From positions 1-64,000 of the forward strand of contig SFDZ01000004.1 of assembly GCA_004557405.1 (NCBI GenBank): DNA of 64,000 nt, written 5' to 3'. The notes beneath the pieces were generated by a model. That model had not been told where the DNA came from. It did not search any database and worked only from the letters and a program-made list of their open reading frames with translations. The DNA is from Bacteroidales bacterium (GTDB taxonomy: Bacteria > Bacteroidota > Bacteroidia > Bacteroidales > Paludibacteraceae). Position 1 is the stretch's first letter. Each line of letters begins with the position of its first letter. Both the position numbers and the translations under genes were made by a program. Shown one piece after another: positions 1-9,261 of this stretch.

Positions 1-695
1 ATATAGTGCACCACCTTTTGAGCAAACTTTTCGTAATCATTATATATCACAGCAGAGGAAAAACCGCCATATTGCACTTGTGATTCACACACAGCCATAC
101 TTTGGCAGTTGGAGTAACACTCCACATACGCTTTCTTATCTTTTATTTCACTCTGAATTTCAGGAAGATGAATAACAAAAAGCAATGTTTTTGTTGGCGT
201 ATGAATTGATGTCTGAATATTATCTTGTGAGAGTGTAAGATACTTAGCTGAATTATGTGCAGAAAACTCTTCCCACTTCTGGAATGTACCGTCTTTTTTA
301 TAATATGGCAACTTGTCCGGTATAATAAATATTTGAAAATAAGGAATATTTGCACAGCGAATATTAGCTGTTTCGCCAAGCATATTTTCAAAGTAATTAT
401 TGGAATTTTGCGAATAGTTTTGCATAACGAATTTTACACCAATTCCTGCTATGGGCTGTTCATTTTTTAGAATTGTTATATCGACAGCCTTATCAATATA
501 ACGTCCGCCGATTGTCATTTCCTTTCCATTACCTACACCCAACGACTGCACATTATATTCATTTCCCAAGCGTTCTTGCAAATCTTCTGCAATAGCACCA
601 TGCAATATTTTTAGCTTTTCATTGCTACGTGAGCCTGTTTCGAGGAATTTTTTAAAAGAATTCCCGACTACTATTAGAAATTTTTGATTGTCCAT
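1..695 (-). CDS. Probable restriction endonuclease, 3'-truncated by the window edge
   Basis: An open reading frame runs on the minus strand from an ATG at 695 to the window edge without a stop, giving at least 231 residues starting MDNQKFLIVVGNSF. It overlaps the 3' end of the adjacent DNA methyltransferase gene by 44 nt, as in many translationally coupled restriction-modification pairs. A segment reading DITILKNEQPIAGIGVKFVM, followed by a conserved-looking NNYFENMLGETANIR stretch, resembles a PD-(D/E)XK nuclease core in which an Asp precedes a strand ending in Lys. The restriction-enzyme call rests on this pattern and on the neighbour. I do not recognise a named family or cleavage specificity. 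The protein is AT-rich and has no signal peptide. Confidence 0.55.
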   Translation of the reverse strand, partial: MDNQKFLIVVGNSFKKFLETGSRSNEKLKILHGAIAEDLQERLGNEYNVQSLGVGNGKEMTIGGRYIDKAVDITILKNEQPIAGIGVKFVMQNYSQNSNNYFENMLGETANIRCANIPYFQIFIIPDKLPYYKKDGTFQKWEEFSAHNSAKYLTLSQDNIQTSIHTPTKTLLFVIHLPEIQSEIKDKKAYVECYSNCQSMAVCESQVQYGGFSSAVIYNDYEKFAQKVVHY

Positions 696-2106
696 ATTTT
701 TCAGTTAATTTATAATTTAAATATTGTTCTAAATCCTTTGACGAAAAAGTATAATATCCCCCACTTTTATATTTTTTCAAGAGTTTTACATATGCAATAA
801 ACTCTTCTGTACAAAGTATTTCTTGAATAGTTTCAAACTGAATTGTAGTAAGAAGGTAAAGTCCGCTATAAATACCACATCCTTGTGGAACAATTTCTAA
901 CTTGATACTTTGTACATCTTTAATAATTGTATTTATGGCATATTTAAGTTTGGAAACATCTTTCAAAGCTTGAGTCCGACCAAACAAATACCAAAAATCA
1001 GCATTTTCAATATCTCTTTCCTTGACAAGTTTTTCTTTATTGAGTTGTAAATATTCATAGGCATTCTTATTTTTCATAAAAACATTTAACGCCAAAGGTT
1101 TACCTTGTGCATCATAAGGATAAATGCATTTACTCCATTTGCCTGTAGAACTTTTCAGCACTTTTATTGTGCCATCTGAAAAATCAAAATCACCGATAAA
1201 TACCTTATCTGCCAAGGTTGCAAAACCATTCTTTACCGAAACATAAGGATAAACATTTGTGGTTTTTATATTGCGCAGAAGAGTTAAACTATCCTTATGC
1301 GAGAAATAAAACTCTTTACCTATAAGAATATCAGAATAGGTAAGTGTATCCTGATATTTTTTATCTTGATAGGAGTCATTAAGAGTGTAATAATCTATTT
1401 GACAATTATTTGTATTATTTTCAAAACACGAAATAAGTGTGTATGTAGTAGCCGAAAATGGTTGTAAATGCTCTAAATCAATAACACCTGACAATTTGCG
1501 ATGTGTAAAAATATATTCTCTTAATTTTTTACCTGCTAAACTATTTAACCAAGAACTCGGTGTAATAAGACACATTGTTCCATGTTCAGTCAGCATTCGA
1601 AATCCTATTTCAAAAAAGACAATAAACAAATCAGTCATGCCACCATCGGCAAAAGTAAATTTCTTGACAGAATCGTAACTATCATTGAGATTATGTACAC
1701 GCACATACGGCGGATTGCCAAATACATAATCCATTTTCCCATTAAAATAATCAATGGTCAACGTATCTGCATTTACTACATTCCAATGAATGTTGGTTAA
1801 GCCATAAGTATTGGCAACTTTATTAAGATTCTGTACACACGCATCACACTCATTGGCATCGAGTTCAATGCCATGAATGTACGTTTCTAATTGTTGCCGC
1901 AATTCGGACAAATCAGTTTTCCGAGAAAGGAAAGACGAGCAATAGCGATTCACTATCTCCGAAAGAAAAGCTCCATCGCCACAACTATTGTCTATGACAT
2001 GCTTTTGAAGAATGGAAACACTATTATATTTTCCGAAGTCAAGAATAATTTTGACTAAATAATCAGGCGTATACACTCGCCCATGTTGTTTGATTGCCGT
2101 TGCCAT
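652..2106 (-). CDS. N6-adenine DNA methyltransferase, type II (Eco57I/TaqI-like)
   Basis: A 484-residue S-adenosylmethionine-dependent DNA methyltransferase. Motif I (AdoMet binding) appears as VIDNSCGDGAFL near the N-terminus. The catalytic motif IV is VFGNPPYVRVHNL, the NPPY signature of N6-adenine methylases. The C-terminal half is probably the target-recognition domain. The frame stays open upstream to 2235, but I place the start at the ATG at 2106 (MATAIKQHGRVYTP): the QHGRVYTP segment is the usual beginning of this family, and the residues before it do not look like conserved protein. Its stop lies inside the next gene (start at 695), a probable cognate restriction enzyme. Base composition is AT-richer than the neighbouring core genes, which suggests acquisition. 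Specificity cannot be read from the sequence. Confidence 0.85.
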   Translation of the reverse strand: MATAIKQHGRVYTPDYLVKIILDFGKYNSVSILQKHVIDNSCGDGAFLSEIVNRYCSSFLSRKTDLSELRQQLETYIHGIELDANECDACVQNLNKVANTYGLTNIHWNVVNADTLTIDYFNGKMDYVFGNPPYVRVHNLNDSYDSVKKFTFADGGMTDLFIVFFEIGFRMLTEHGTMCLITPSSWLNSLAGKKLREYIFTHRKLSGVIDLEHLQPFSATTYTLISCFENNTNNCQIDYYTLNDSYQDKKYQDTLTYSDILIGKEFYFSHKDSLTLLRNIKTTNVYPYVSVKNGFATLADKVFIGDFDFSDGTIKVLKSSTGKWSKCIYPYDAQGKPLALNVFMKNKNAYEYLQLNKEKLVKERDIENADFWYLFGRTQALKDVSKLKYAINTIIKDVQSIKLEIVPQGCGIYSGLYLLTTIQFETIQEILCTEEFIAYVKLLKKYKSGGYYTFSSKDLEQYLNYKLTEKYGQSKISNSSREFF

Positions 2107-2404
2107 ACGCAATTGTCTGTGTGCGTTTAGCAATTTATTCCCTACAAACACAAAGAATGGGCAAACTCGCCCAAACTCTGCGGTCGTAGGAAACCGGTTG
2201 ATACAGACAAGAATGCCCACCATGGACATTCGCATACTGTTCTCGGTTTCAACTTTTGAAATTTCCTACGTTTCAGAGTTTCTCGAACAAATAGCAAACG
2301 CTATGTTAATATTTCAGGTTAGTTATTCCCTTACCTTGTTTAATTTTATTCTTTAACAATCAAATAATTACAATTCAATTAGTGCACCAATCACCTCTCT
2401 GCGG
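2107..2404. other. Gap between the methyltransferase gene and ftsE with no supported gene
   Basis: About 300 nt separate the methyltransferase start from the ftsE stop. The methyltransferase frame is open across part of it (to 2235) and a plus-strand frame crosses it, but neither carries recognisable protein. I see no convincing terminator or promoter. It probably marks the boundary between the restriction-modification module and the core chromosome. Confidence 0.5.
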
Positions 2405-3097
2405 TTATTGTTGCTCGGTCAGGCGTTCATCTTCGCAGACAAAGATGCGGCCGGGATAAACGTTCAGGAACGAATGGTTGTGCGTGGCCACAATGACGCA
2501 GGTGCCACCACGCGAAATCTCGTACAAGAGCGAAAAAATCTCGTTGGCCGTCTCGGGGTCGAGGTTGCCCGATGGCTCGTCGGCCACAATCACTTCGGGC
2601 GAATTGAGCAATGCCCGCGCAATGACCACACGCTGCTGCTCGCCGCCCGACAACTGATGCGGACGCTTGTACCCTTTTTTGGACATGCCCACCACCGACA
2701 GCACCAACTCTATCTGTTCGGCAATTTTGCGTTTGTCCTTCCAGCCGGTAGCACGCAACACAAATTCCAAATTGTCGTTCACACTGCGGTCGCCAAGCAA
2801 CTGAAAATCCTGAAACACAATGCCGATCTTACGCCGCAACGTTGGCACATCGCGCCGTTTCAGATGCTTCAAATCATAATCGAAAATGTGTGCATCGCCA
2901 CGCTTGATGGGCACTTCGGCATAGAGCGACTTGATGAGCGTGCTTTTGCCGCTACCCACCTTACCCAACAGATAGATAAATTCGCCGCGCTCGACCGCAA
3001 AATCGACATTACACAGCACAGGCATCTCCTCCTGATAAATATCCACATTTTTATAATCGACCAACATATCAATTTCGTTTTTTTGTAAATTATCCAT
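2405..3097 (-). CDS. ftsE: Cell-division ABC transporter ATP-binding protein FtsE
   Basis: A 230-residue ABC ATPase. Walker A is GKVGSGKST (about 45-53), the Q-loop is VFQDFQLL (about 94-101), the signature is LSGGEQQR (about 149-156), Walker B is VIVADEP (about 169-175) and the switch His is in ATHNH (about 206). Small size, GDRSVNDNLEF after the Q-loop, and the DEPSGNLDP segment fit FtsE, which with FtsX transmits divisome signals to peptidoglycan hydrolases. No ftsX lies beside it. The frame extends upstream to 3202, but the ATG at 3097 (MDNLQKNEIDML) gives the family's normal length and avoids overlap with the cyclophilin gene, whose stop is at 3108. It is probably cotranscribed with that gene. 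Confidence 0.88.
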   Translation of the reverse strand: MDNLQKNEIDMLVDYKNVDIYQEEMPVLCNVDFAVERGEFIYLLGKVGSGKSTLIKSLYAEVPIKRGDAHIFDYDLKHLKRRDVPTLRRKIGIVFQDFQLLGDRSVNDNLEFVLRATGWKDKRKIAEQIELVLSVVGMSKKGYKRPHQLSGGEQQRVVIARALLNSPEVIVADEPSGNLDPETANEIFSLLYEISRGGTCVIVATHNHSFLNVYPGRIFVCEDERLTEQQ

Positions 3098-3107
3098 TTT
3101 CAAACAC

Positions 3108-3809
3108 TTAGCGACGAACCACGCGTGCCCGAATGATGCGCACATCGTCCACCGGGCGGTCGGCCTGTCCCGTTTCGACGGCACAAATTTTATCGAGCAC
3201 ATCGAACCCTTCGACTATTTCGCCAAACACGGTATATTGCCCGTCGAGATGCGGCGTGCCGCCAAACATACCATATTGCAAACGTTGCGCTTCGGTGAAT
3301 TTGAACGGTTTTGCAGCACGCAACACCATATTTATACGATGTTCTATTTCGTTCAACTCCTGCTCGCCATATTTTTTGCCTTGCACCAAATAGAATTGGC
3401 ACGCCGACGAGGCGCGTTCGGGGTTGACCACATCGCCCAAACGGGCTGCCGCCAAAGCACCGCGTTTGTGGTACAGTTGCGGGAAAACAATCTCGGCCGG
3501 AACCGTATAATCCAATCCGCCGGTACCCAACCGCTCCGTCGAATCGCACTCACGCGAATTGGGGTCGCCGGCCTGCGCCATAAAATTTTTTATCACGCGG
3601 TGAAACAGCAACCCGTCGTAAAAACCTTCGTTCACGAGTTTCACAAAATTGTCGCGATGTTGCGGTGTCTCGTCGTACAACCGCACTTTTATTCGCCCCA
3701 ACGTCGTTGTAAATTCCACCAATTTAGGTTTCGCCGGCTGCTCGGCACACACGGCCGCCGCCAACACCGGCAAACACAACAGCAAACAAGCAATTTTTCT
3801 ACGCATCAT
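3108..3809 (-). CDS. Exported peptidyl-prolyl cis-trans isomerase, cyclophilin type
   Basis: A 233-residue protein with a signal peptide (basic MMRRK, then a Leu/Ala-rich core ending near AVCA), so it probably acts in the periplasm. The cyclophilin fold is recognisable from GRIKVRLYDETPQHRDNFVKL, the active-site strand FHRVIKNFMAQAGD, GALAAARLGD, and the ACQFYLVQG strand in which the Gln-Phe pair belongs to the catalytic pocket. An insertion of about 30 residues (KKYGEQELNEIEHRINMVLR) sits in the middle of the domain. This is common in Bacteroidota cyclophilins. It catalyses proline isomerisation during folding of exported proteins. It is first in the pair with ftsE and is preceded by a near-perfect promoter at 3833-3863. 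Confidence 0.88.
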   Translation of the reverse strand: MMRRKIACLLLCLPVLAAAVCAEQPAKPKLVEFTTTLGRIKVRLYDETPQHRDNFVKLVNEGFYDGLLFHRVIKNFMAQAGDPNSRECDSTERLGTGGLDYTVPAEIVFPQLYHKRGALAAARLGDVVNPERASSACQFYLVQGKKYGEQELNEIEHRINMVLRAAKPFKFTEAQRLQYGMFGGTPHLDGQYTVFGEIVEGFDVLDKICAVETGQADRPVDDVRIIRARVVRR

Positions 3810-3832
3810 GTTCGATATTTGATAACAATCTG

Positions 3833-3863
3833 CAAATATACGCTATTTTTTTGATAGTTGCAA
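3833..3863 (-). promoter_or_regulatory. Bacteroidota-type promoter for the cyclophilin-ftsE pair
   Basis: On the minus strand TATATTTG (3840-3833) matches the TAnnTTTG -7 box. TTG (3863-3861) lies exactly 20 nt upstream as the -33 box. The start of the cyclophilin gene is 24 nt downstream of the -7 box. Confidence 0.75.
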
Positions 3864-4066
3864 ATTTCGAGCGACATTCGTCGGCATTTTTTTGCACGTC
3901 GTCCGCAAATCGATGCGCGCCCACCGACAAAAAAAAACTTTTTGACGCAGGCTTGCAGACGACAAAATCAGCCGTGCCGAACAACAACTGCCACACCGAC
4001 AAATACGAAATGACACAAATCGGATAACTTTTTGCACATCGAACGCGAAAAAGTTGCACAAAACGC
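3864..4066. other. Non-coding gap between two divergent promoters
   Basis: The roughly 400-nt intergenic region 3810-4203 holds a minus-strand promoter (3833-3863) and a plus-strand promoter (4067-4097). The stretch between them has only short open frames without family features. I see no further structured element. Confidence 0.5.
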
Positions 4067-4097
4067 TTGTTTTTTCAAAAAGAAAATTGTAACTTTG
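4067..4097 (+). promoter_or_regulatory. Bacteroidota-type promoter for the TPR gene
   Basis: TTG (4067-4069), a 20-nt spacer and TAACTTTG (4090-4097) match the -33/-7 consensus. The predicted transcript would carry an untranslated leader of about 100 nt before the ATG at 4204. Confidence 0.75.
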
Positions 4098-4203
4098 CAA
4101 AATATATTTGCCAATCTGCAACTATATACAGATTCATTAAGAAGAACTTACACAAAACTGATTATCAAATAGTTATACATTTTTTCAATATAACAAATCC
4201 ATT

Positions 4204-7200
4204 ATGAAAAAACTAATCATTAGTTTGACACTGTTCGTTTCGTGCGGTTACGCTTTGGCTCAAGAAACGGCTATACGCAACAACGATGATCATCTGTTTT
4301 ACGAAGGACGCACACTCTTCGAGCAGCGCAAATTCGGAGCATCGACCAAAAAATTTGAACAATTCTGTGCAACCGCAGCCAACAAAAACAGCGGTTTGTA
4401 CGCCGATGCGCAATATTACATCGCCTGCAACGCCTACGAATTGAAACGCAAGGACGCCGTCGTTACGCTGAAAAACTATCTGAACAACTATCCGTACGCT
4501 CCGATGCGCGAACATGTGGCTTATATGATAGGTCGTTGCTGCTTCGAAGCAAAAAAATACGAAGAAACCCTGACTTGGTACGAACAGGTGCAGAACAACC
4601 ATTTGGAAGGCGACGAAAATATGGCCTATCTGTACACTAAAGCCGTGTCGTATCTGCAACTGGAAAAGTACGAGCCGGCACGCATTCTGTTTGCCACGCT
4701 GAACGGCAAAAAAACAAAATACGAAAAAGATGCACTCTACTACTACTCGTACACCGAATTTTGTTTGGGCAACTACAACCGCGCCATCAACGGCTTTTTG
4801 GAACTGTCGCTCAGTTCGCCATACGCCGAACCGGCCGCCTATCACGCGCTGCAAATATACGACCGCACCGGCAACACCGACAAAGCCTGCGAGTATGGCA
4901 AAACACTCATATCGCGTTGGCCAAACAGCAAATACAACTCCGAAGCCTACCGCATACTCGGCGAATCGGCCTACTATCAAGGCAACTACAGCGAGGCCAT
5001 CGACTATCTGAAAAAATATGAGCGCAACGGACAAAAAGTACAACGCGCCAACATGTATATGCTGGGTATGGCTTGCTACCGACATGGCGCCTACCGCGAT
5101 GCTGTGCCTGCGCTATCGAAAGTTACAACCATATCCGACAGCCTGTCGCAAAACGCCTATCTGCACATCGGGCTGAGTTATGCGCAATATGGCGACAAGG
5201 CCAAAGCCCGCATGGCTTTTCAGACGGCTTCGAAAGAAAATTTCGACCCTGCCATCACCGAGGAAGCCGACTACAACTATGTGCTGGCCGTGTACGAAGA
5301 TGCAGCGCCATTTGGCGAGTCGATCAACGCCTTCGAACAATTTCTGAAAAATTATCCGAACACCAAACATCGCGACGACATCTACAACCACATGGCCGAC
5401 ATCTACATGGCCGAAAAAGACTACAAAACCGCTTACGAATCGCTGAAAAAAATTAAAATAGTCAATCCTAAAATCAAAGCCGCCAAAGAGAATGTGCTCT
5501 TTCAATTGGGCGTAGCCGAATTTATCGCCAAAAACTACAAAAATGCGCACAACTATTTTACACAATCGATAGCCGAATACACGCCCAACTCCTATTCGGC
5601 ACAAGCCTATTTGTGGCGCGGCGAAACCAACTATCGCCTTGGCGCCTACAGCGATGCACGCAAAGACCTGACCACCTACCTCGCTCAGAAGCAGAAAAAG
5701 ACCAACGACGAACTGCAAAAGACATACTACACACTTGCTTATAGTTATTACGAGGACGAGGAATTTGCCGCCGCCATCGAATGGTATCAAAAATTTTTGA
5801 CCGCCAACCAAAACCACGGCAATCGCATGTGCTGCGACGCCCTCAGCCGCACCGGCGACTGCTACTTCTACACACGCGACTACGACAATGCCGGCAAATA
5901 CTATCGGCAAGCCATGGCCGAATCGCCACGCTACGCCGACTACGCCGCCTTTCAGTACGCATCGATACTCGGGGTACGCAAACAATATGCCGACAAAATC
6001 AAAGCCTTGGAACAGTTGCTGACCGACTATCCCCGCTCCGACTATGCCGATGATGCCATGTACGACATCGGTCGCGCGTATGTGCTGACACAACAAAACG
6101 ATGCCGCCATCGCCGCCTACAACCGCGTATTGGAACGATTCCCGAGAACCAACGTTGCACGTAAAGCCGCCCTCGAAATCGGTATGCTCTACGCCAACAA
6201 CAACGACACCGAAAATGCCATCGCCGCATATAAAGAGGTAGTAAACAAATACCCCAGCAGCGAAGAGGCCAAAGTGGCCATCGAAAGCATGCAGACCATC
6301 TATGTGGACAACAACCGCATAAACGAATATCTTGCCTACCGCGAATCCATCGCCGGCAGCACCATATCGACCGTCAAAAAATCGTTGGAAGACTCGCTTA
6401 ACTTTGCCGCCGCCGAGCGTCTGTTTATGCGCGAAAACTACAAAGAAGCCACCGCAAGTTTCAAAAACTACCTGACAAACTACTGCGACAATCAGACCTT
6501 GAACTGCATAGCGGCGCAATACTATTTGGCCGAAAGTTACTATAAAACCGGCCTGAAAGACAACGCTTTGACACACTTTGCGCACCTCACCCAACTGACA
6601 GGCAATCCGTATCAGGAAGACGCCCTGTTGCGCTGCGCCGAAATAACCTACGAACAACAAGACTACACACAAGCGCTCGACTACTTTGGGCAACTACGCG
6701 AAGCCGCCGGCAGCAAAGAGAATAAAAACATAGCACGCATCGGCGAACTTCGTTGCAGTTACGCACTGAAACTGTACAACAAAACCATACTTGCAGCCAA
6801 CGACCTGTTGGACGACGCCAGCACCGACGCTGCCATCGTGCGCGAAGCACGCTATTGTCGCGCCAAATCGTACATCGGCGCCGACGAAGCCCTGCTTGCC
6901 AACGACGACCTGCAAGAACTCAGTCAAGACCTGCGCCACGAGATGGGCGCCGAAGCCAAATACCTCTACGCCGAGCAACTATACAACAGCGCACAATACA
7001 CAAGCGCCGAAAACGAAATCATGGATTTCATCGACAAAAACACGCCGCATCAGTATTGGTTGGCACGTGCATTCGTGCTTTTGGCCGACATCTATGTCGC
7101 CACGGGCGACGACTTCCAAGCAAAACAATATCTGCTGAGCCTGCAAAACAACTATCGCGCCGACGACGACATCGAAAGCATGATAGAAAGCCGTTTGCTC

Positions 7201-7239
7201 GGCATATCGGAACGCGAGACAGAACAAGTTGACGAATAA
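4204..7239 (+). CDS. Large exported tetratricopeptide-repeat protein
   Basis: A 1011-residue protein with a signal peptide (MKKLIISLTLFVSCGYALAQ), so it is secreted to the periplasm or envelope. Almost the whole mature part consists of TPR-like helical pairs, recognisable from recurring patterns such as ALYYYSYTEFCLGNYNRAINGFLEL, AYYQGNYSEAIDYLKKY and AMYDIGRAYVLTQQNDAAIAAYNRVLERFPRT. Such solenoids act as protein-binding scaffolds. I see no catalytic domain or membrane segment beyond the signal. The downstream gene, 29 nt away on the same strand, encodes an outer-membrane barrel protein. The two probably form an operon, possibly an envelope complex in which the TPR protein is the periplasmic partner. 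The exact role is unknown. Confidence 0.8.
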   Translation: MKKLIISLTLFVSCGYALAQETAIRNNDDHLFYEGRTLFEQRKFGASTKKFEQFCATAANKNSGLYADAQYYIACNAYELKRKDAVVTLKNYLNNYPYAPMREHVAYMIGRCCFEAKKYEETLTWYEQVQNNHLEGDENMAYLYTKAVSYLQLEKYEPARILFATLNGKKTKYEKDALYYYSYTEFCLGNYNRAINGFLELSLSSPYAEPAAYHALQIYDRTGNTDKACEYGKTLISRWPNSKYNSEAYRILGESAYYQGNYSEAIDYLKKYERNGQKVQRANMYMLGMACYRHGAYRDAVPALSKVTTISDSLSQNAYLHIGLSYAQYGDKAKARMAFQTASKENFDPAITEEADYNYVLAVYEDAAPFGESINAFEQFLKNYPNTKHRDDIYNHMADIYMAEKDYKTAYESLKKIKIVNPKIKAAKENVLFQLGVAEFIAKNYKNAHNYFTQSIAEYTPNSYSAQAYLWRGETNYRLGAYSDARKDLTTYLAQKQKKTNDELQKTYYTLAYSYYEDEEFAAAIEWYQKFLTANQNHGNRMCCDALSRTGDCYFYTRDYDNAGKYYRQAMAESPRYADYAAFQYASILGVRKQYADKIKALEQLLTDYPRSDYADDAMYDIGRAYVLTQQNDAAIAAYNRVLERFPRTNVARKAALEIGMLYANNNDTENAIAAYKEVVNKYPSSEEAKVAIESMQTIYVDNNRINEYLAYRESIAGSTISTVKKSLEDSLNFAAAERLFMRENYKEATASFKNYLTNYCDNQTLNCIAAQYYLAESYYKTGLKDNALTHFAHLTQLTGNPYQEDALLRCAEITYEQQDYTQALDYFGQLREAAGSKENKNIARIGELRCSYALKLYNKTILAANDLLDDASTDAAIVREARYCRAKSYIGADEALLANDDLQELSQDLRHEMGAEAKYLYAEQLYNSAQYTSAENEIMDFIDKNTPHQYWLARAFVLLADIYVATGDDFQAKQYLLSLQNNYRADDDIESMIESRLLGISERETEQVDE

Positions 7240-7268
7240 AAAACACCATATATAATAGACAACAACAC

Positions 7269-9104
7269 ATGAAACGCATAACATTCCTTATCGTAGCAGC
7301 AACCATCGGTGCAGCGAGCATAGCACAAGAGAGCGACTCCACGCTGACACACTCGGTGGACATAGCCAAAGAGTTCATGCCGCAAATAATCAAGGTGAAA
7401 CGCGCCGACATCGAACTGCCATCGACAGAGCCGCAAGTCGAAAAATCGGCCGTGGTGTACAGCAGCGAAGCCGAAACAATGAATGTGCAATCGCAATTCT
7501 ATCCGTTGCCGCCGGCCGACGCCAAAAACACAGGCCGCCCAACCTACAAACCCGGTTACGCACGCATAGGCATCGGGTTCCCGCTGGTATGGCAAGCCGA
7601 TGCTTGGACGCCCATCATCAACAACAAAACCGACAAATTGGAAGTAAACCTGAACCATTACGGCATTTGGAACGGCACCAAAAAACTGATTCAAACCGAT
7701 TTCGACCTCGACTACACACGCACCATGAAATATGGCACGCTATATGCCAACATCGGGTTCGACAACGACTACTTCAGTTACTTTGGCAACGATTCGGTGT
7801 TCGACGAGAGCACCTACTATCGTGCCGACCTGAATCGCGACATTGCCGGCGTAGGTCTGTCGCCACAAACGCGTACTACCACAGCCGCACACGCCATCAT
7901 CGGGTTTGGCAGCGACGCCGAACGCAAAGGTTGGACATACAACGGCCATGTGTCGTACGATTTTATGACCACATTCCCAACCATCGTCAAAGACTATGTG
8001 ATGGTGCGCCAAGCCTCGCAGCGCGAACACAACATCGGGCTGCACCTTTTTGGCGGATACAATATCAAAGGGCATCACATCAATGCCGACCTCGACTTTG
8101 CCGCATACGTGTACAACACCCCGACACAAAGCATCTATCTCATCGATTCGGTAATGACCAACAAACGCGTGTTGCACGACTCCACATTCGTCGGCACCAC
8201 GTGGCCGCCACAATTTCTCATCGCATTCAACCCACGCTACGAAAAAACGTGGAATAACGTATCGTTGCGCGCCGGCGCCAAATTGTGGTTTTCCATCAAC
8301 AAAGGGGACATCGTAGCCGCCGCCCCCGACATCGAAGCCCGCTACACCTTCCGCGACATATTCGACATCTATGGCGGCATCGGCGGCGACTATCAGTTTA
8401 CATCACTACAACACATGTTGCACGAAAACCGCTACTACGACCCCGTAACCCACTCGGCGCTAAACGACTACACACCGTTCGATTTTCACATCGGATTCGA
8501 TGTCAAACCGGTGCACAACTTTTCGATTGACGCTTTTGTCAGTTACCAAATCATCAGCAACACACACTTTTTCCGCAATCGCGTTTACTCCTGCACCACC
8601 ACACCAAACGTATTTCCGAAAACCGACCTCGAAGATGTGTATGGCAACACATTTACCGCCGTCGATGCGAAAGCGCGTCTGTTAACAGCTGAACTGCGCC
8701 TGATGTACAACATCAAAGAGCGTTACAATTTCCATATCAAAGGCAAATACAACGGCTGGCAGGTGCTGACCGAAGGTGTTGAAGCATGGAACAAACCGGC
8801 CTGGGAAGCCGACGCCGGCATCGAAGCCTTGTTTACCAAAAATTTTGCCGGCAACGTCAACTTCTACTACGCATCGTCGCGAACGGCACAACTGCCCCGA
8901 CAGGAAGGCGGCACGCGTCTCGTTACGCTCGCCCCGACATACGACCTGAACGCCTCGTTGAGTTACACGTTCCCGAAAAATTGGAGCCTGTGGCTGCAGG
9001 CCAACAACCTGCTCGCCTTGTCGAAAGAGTTGCGCTACCAAGATTGGTACGGCTACGACAACATCGGATTCAACATTCTGATAGGCTTGTCCGTAGCCTT
9101 CTGA
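7269..9104 (+). CDS. Outer-membrane beta-barrel protein (TonB-receptor-like, no obvious plug)
   Basis: A 611-residue protein with a signal peptide (MKRITFLIVAATIGAASIAQ). After a short periplasmic region (SVDIAKEFMPQIIKVKRADIELP) it becomes a long run of alternating polar and aromatic strands typical of outer-membrane barrels (for example YGTLYANIGFDNDYFSYFG, WSLWLQANNLLAL). It ends in a hydrophobic strand with a C-terminal Phe (NILIGLSVAF), the usual barrel-insertion signal. The barrel resembles that of TonB-dependent receptors, but I cannot identify a complete N-terminal plug domain. It lies immediately downstream of the large TPR gene and is probably cotranscribed with it. Substrate or partner is unknown. 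Confidence 0.7.
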   Translation: MKRITFLIVAATIGAASIAQESDSTLTHSVDIAKEFMPQIIKVKRADIELPSTEPQVEKSAVVYSSEAETMNVQSQFYPLPPADAKNTGRPTYKPGYARIGIGFPLVWQADAWTPIINNKTDKLEVNLNHYGIWNGTKKLIQTDFDLDYTRTMKYGTLYANIGFDNDYFSYFGNDSVFDESTYYRADLNRDIAGVGLSPQTRTTTAAHAIIGFGSDAERKGWTYNGHVSYDFMTTFPTIVKDYVMVRQASQREHNIGLHLFGGYNIKGHHINADLDFAAYVYNTPTQSIYLIDSVMTNKRVLHDSTFVGTTWPPQFLIAFNPRYEKTWNNVSLRAGAKLWFSINKGDIVAAAPDIEARYTFRDIFDIYGGIGGDYQFTSLQHMLHENRYYDPVTHSALNDYTPFDFHIGFDVKPVHNFSIDAFVSYQIISNTHFFRNRVYSCTTTPNVFPKTDLEDVYGNTFTAVDAKARLLTAELRLMYNIKERYNFHIKGKYNGWQVLTEGVEAWNKPAWEADAGIEALFTKNFAGNVNFYYASSRTAQLPRQEGGTRLVTLAPTYDLNASLSYTFPKNWSLWLQANNLLALSKELRYQDWYGYDNIGFNILIGLSVAF

Positions 9105-9147
9105 AGCAACAATTTTAATACAAAATAGCAGGTTATTGAAAAATAAT

Positions 9148-9178
9148 TTGGATAATTCGCAAAAAATATCTATTTTTG
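9148..9178 (+). promoter_or_regulatory. Promoter of the aromatic amino acid operon
   Basis: TTG (9148-9150), a 20-nt spacer and TATTTTTG (9171-9178) match the Bacteroidota promoter consensus. Transcription should start near 9185, about 16 nt before the leader-peptide ATG at 9201. Confidence 0.8.
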
Positions 9179-9200
9179 CACACTGAAAACAACACAACAG

Positions 9201-9260
9201 ATGAATATGCCGTTTTTGTATTTTAGCAGTTTCTTTTTTTACTTTTACTGCCGACAGTAG
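9201..9260 (+). CDS. Phe/Tyr-rich leader peptide of the aromatic amino acid operon
   Basis: A 19-codon open frame encodes MNMPFLYFSSFFFYFYCRQ and ends in TAG. Six residues are Phe and three are Tyr, so nearly half the peptide is the end products of the downstream pathway. The densest block (FFFYFY) is at codons 11-16. It lies between a consensus promoter (9148-9178) and a terminator hairpin (9315-9353) in front of pheA. This is the arrangement expected of transcription attenuation: ribosome stalling at Phe or Tyr codons reports charged-tRNA shortage. It is too short for standard gene callers. No strong Shine-Dalgarno is visible, which is normal for this phylum. Confidence 0.8.
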   Translation: MNMPFLYFSSFFFYFYCRQ

Positions 9261-9261
9261 A

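Noticed and set aside
2107..2235. N-terminal extension of the methyltransferase
   Set aside because: Open frame only; the residues do not resemble the family, and the ATG at 2106 begins at the conserved segment.
5113..6693. Long minus-strand frame of 526 aa inside the TPR gene
   Set aside because: It is a shadow of the TPR gene; composition is Val/Gly-biased with no domain, and the plus-strand frame has a signal peptide and clear repeats.
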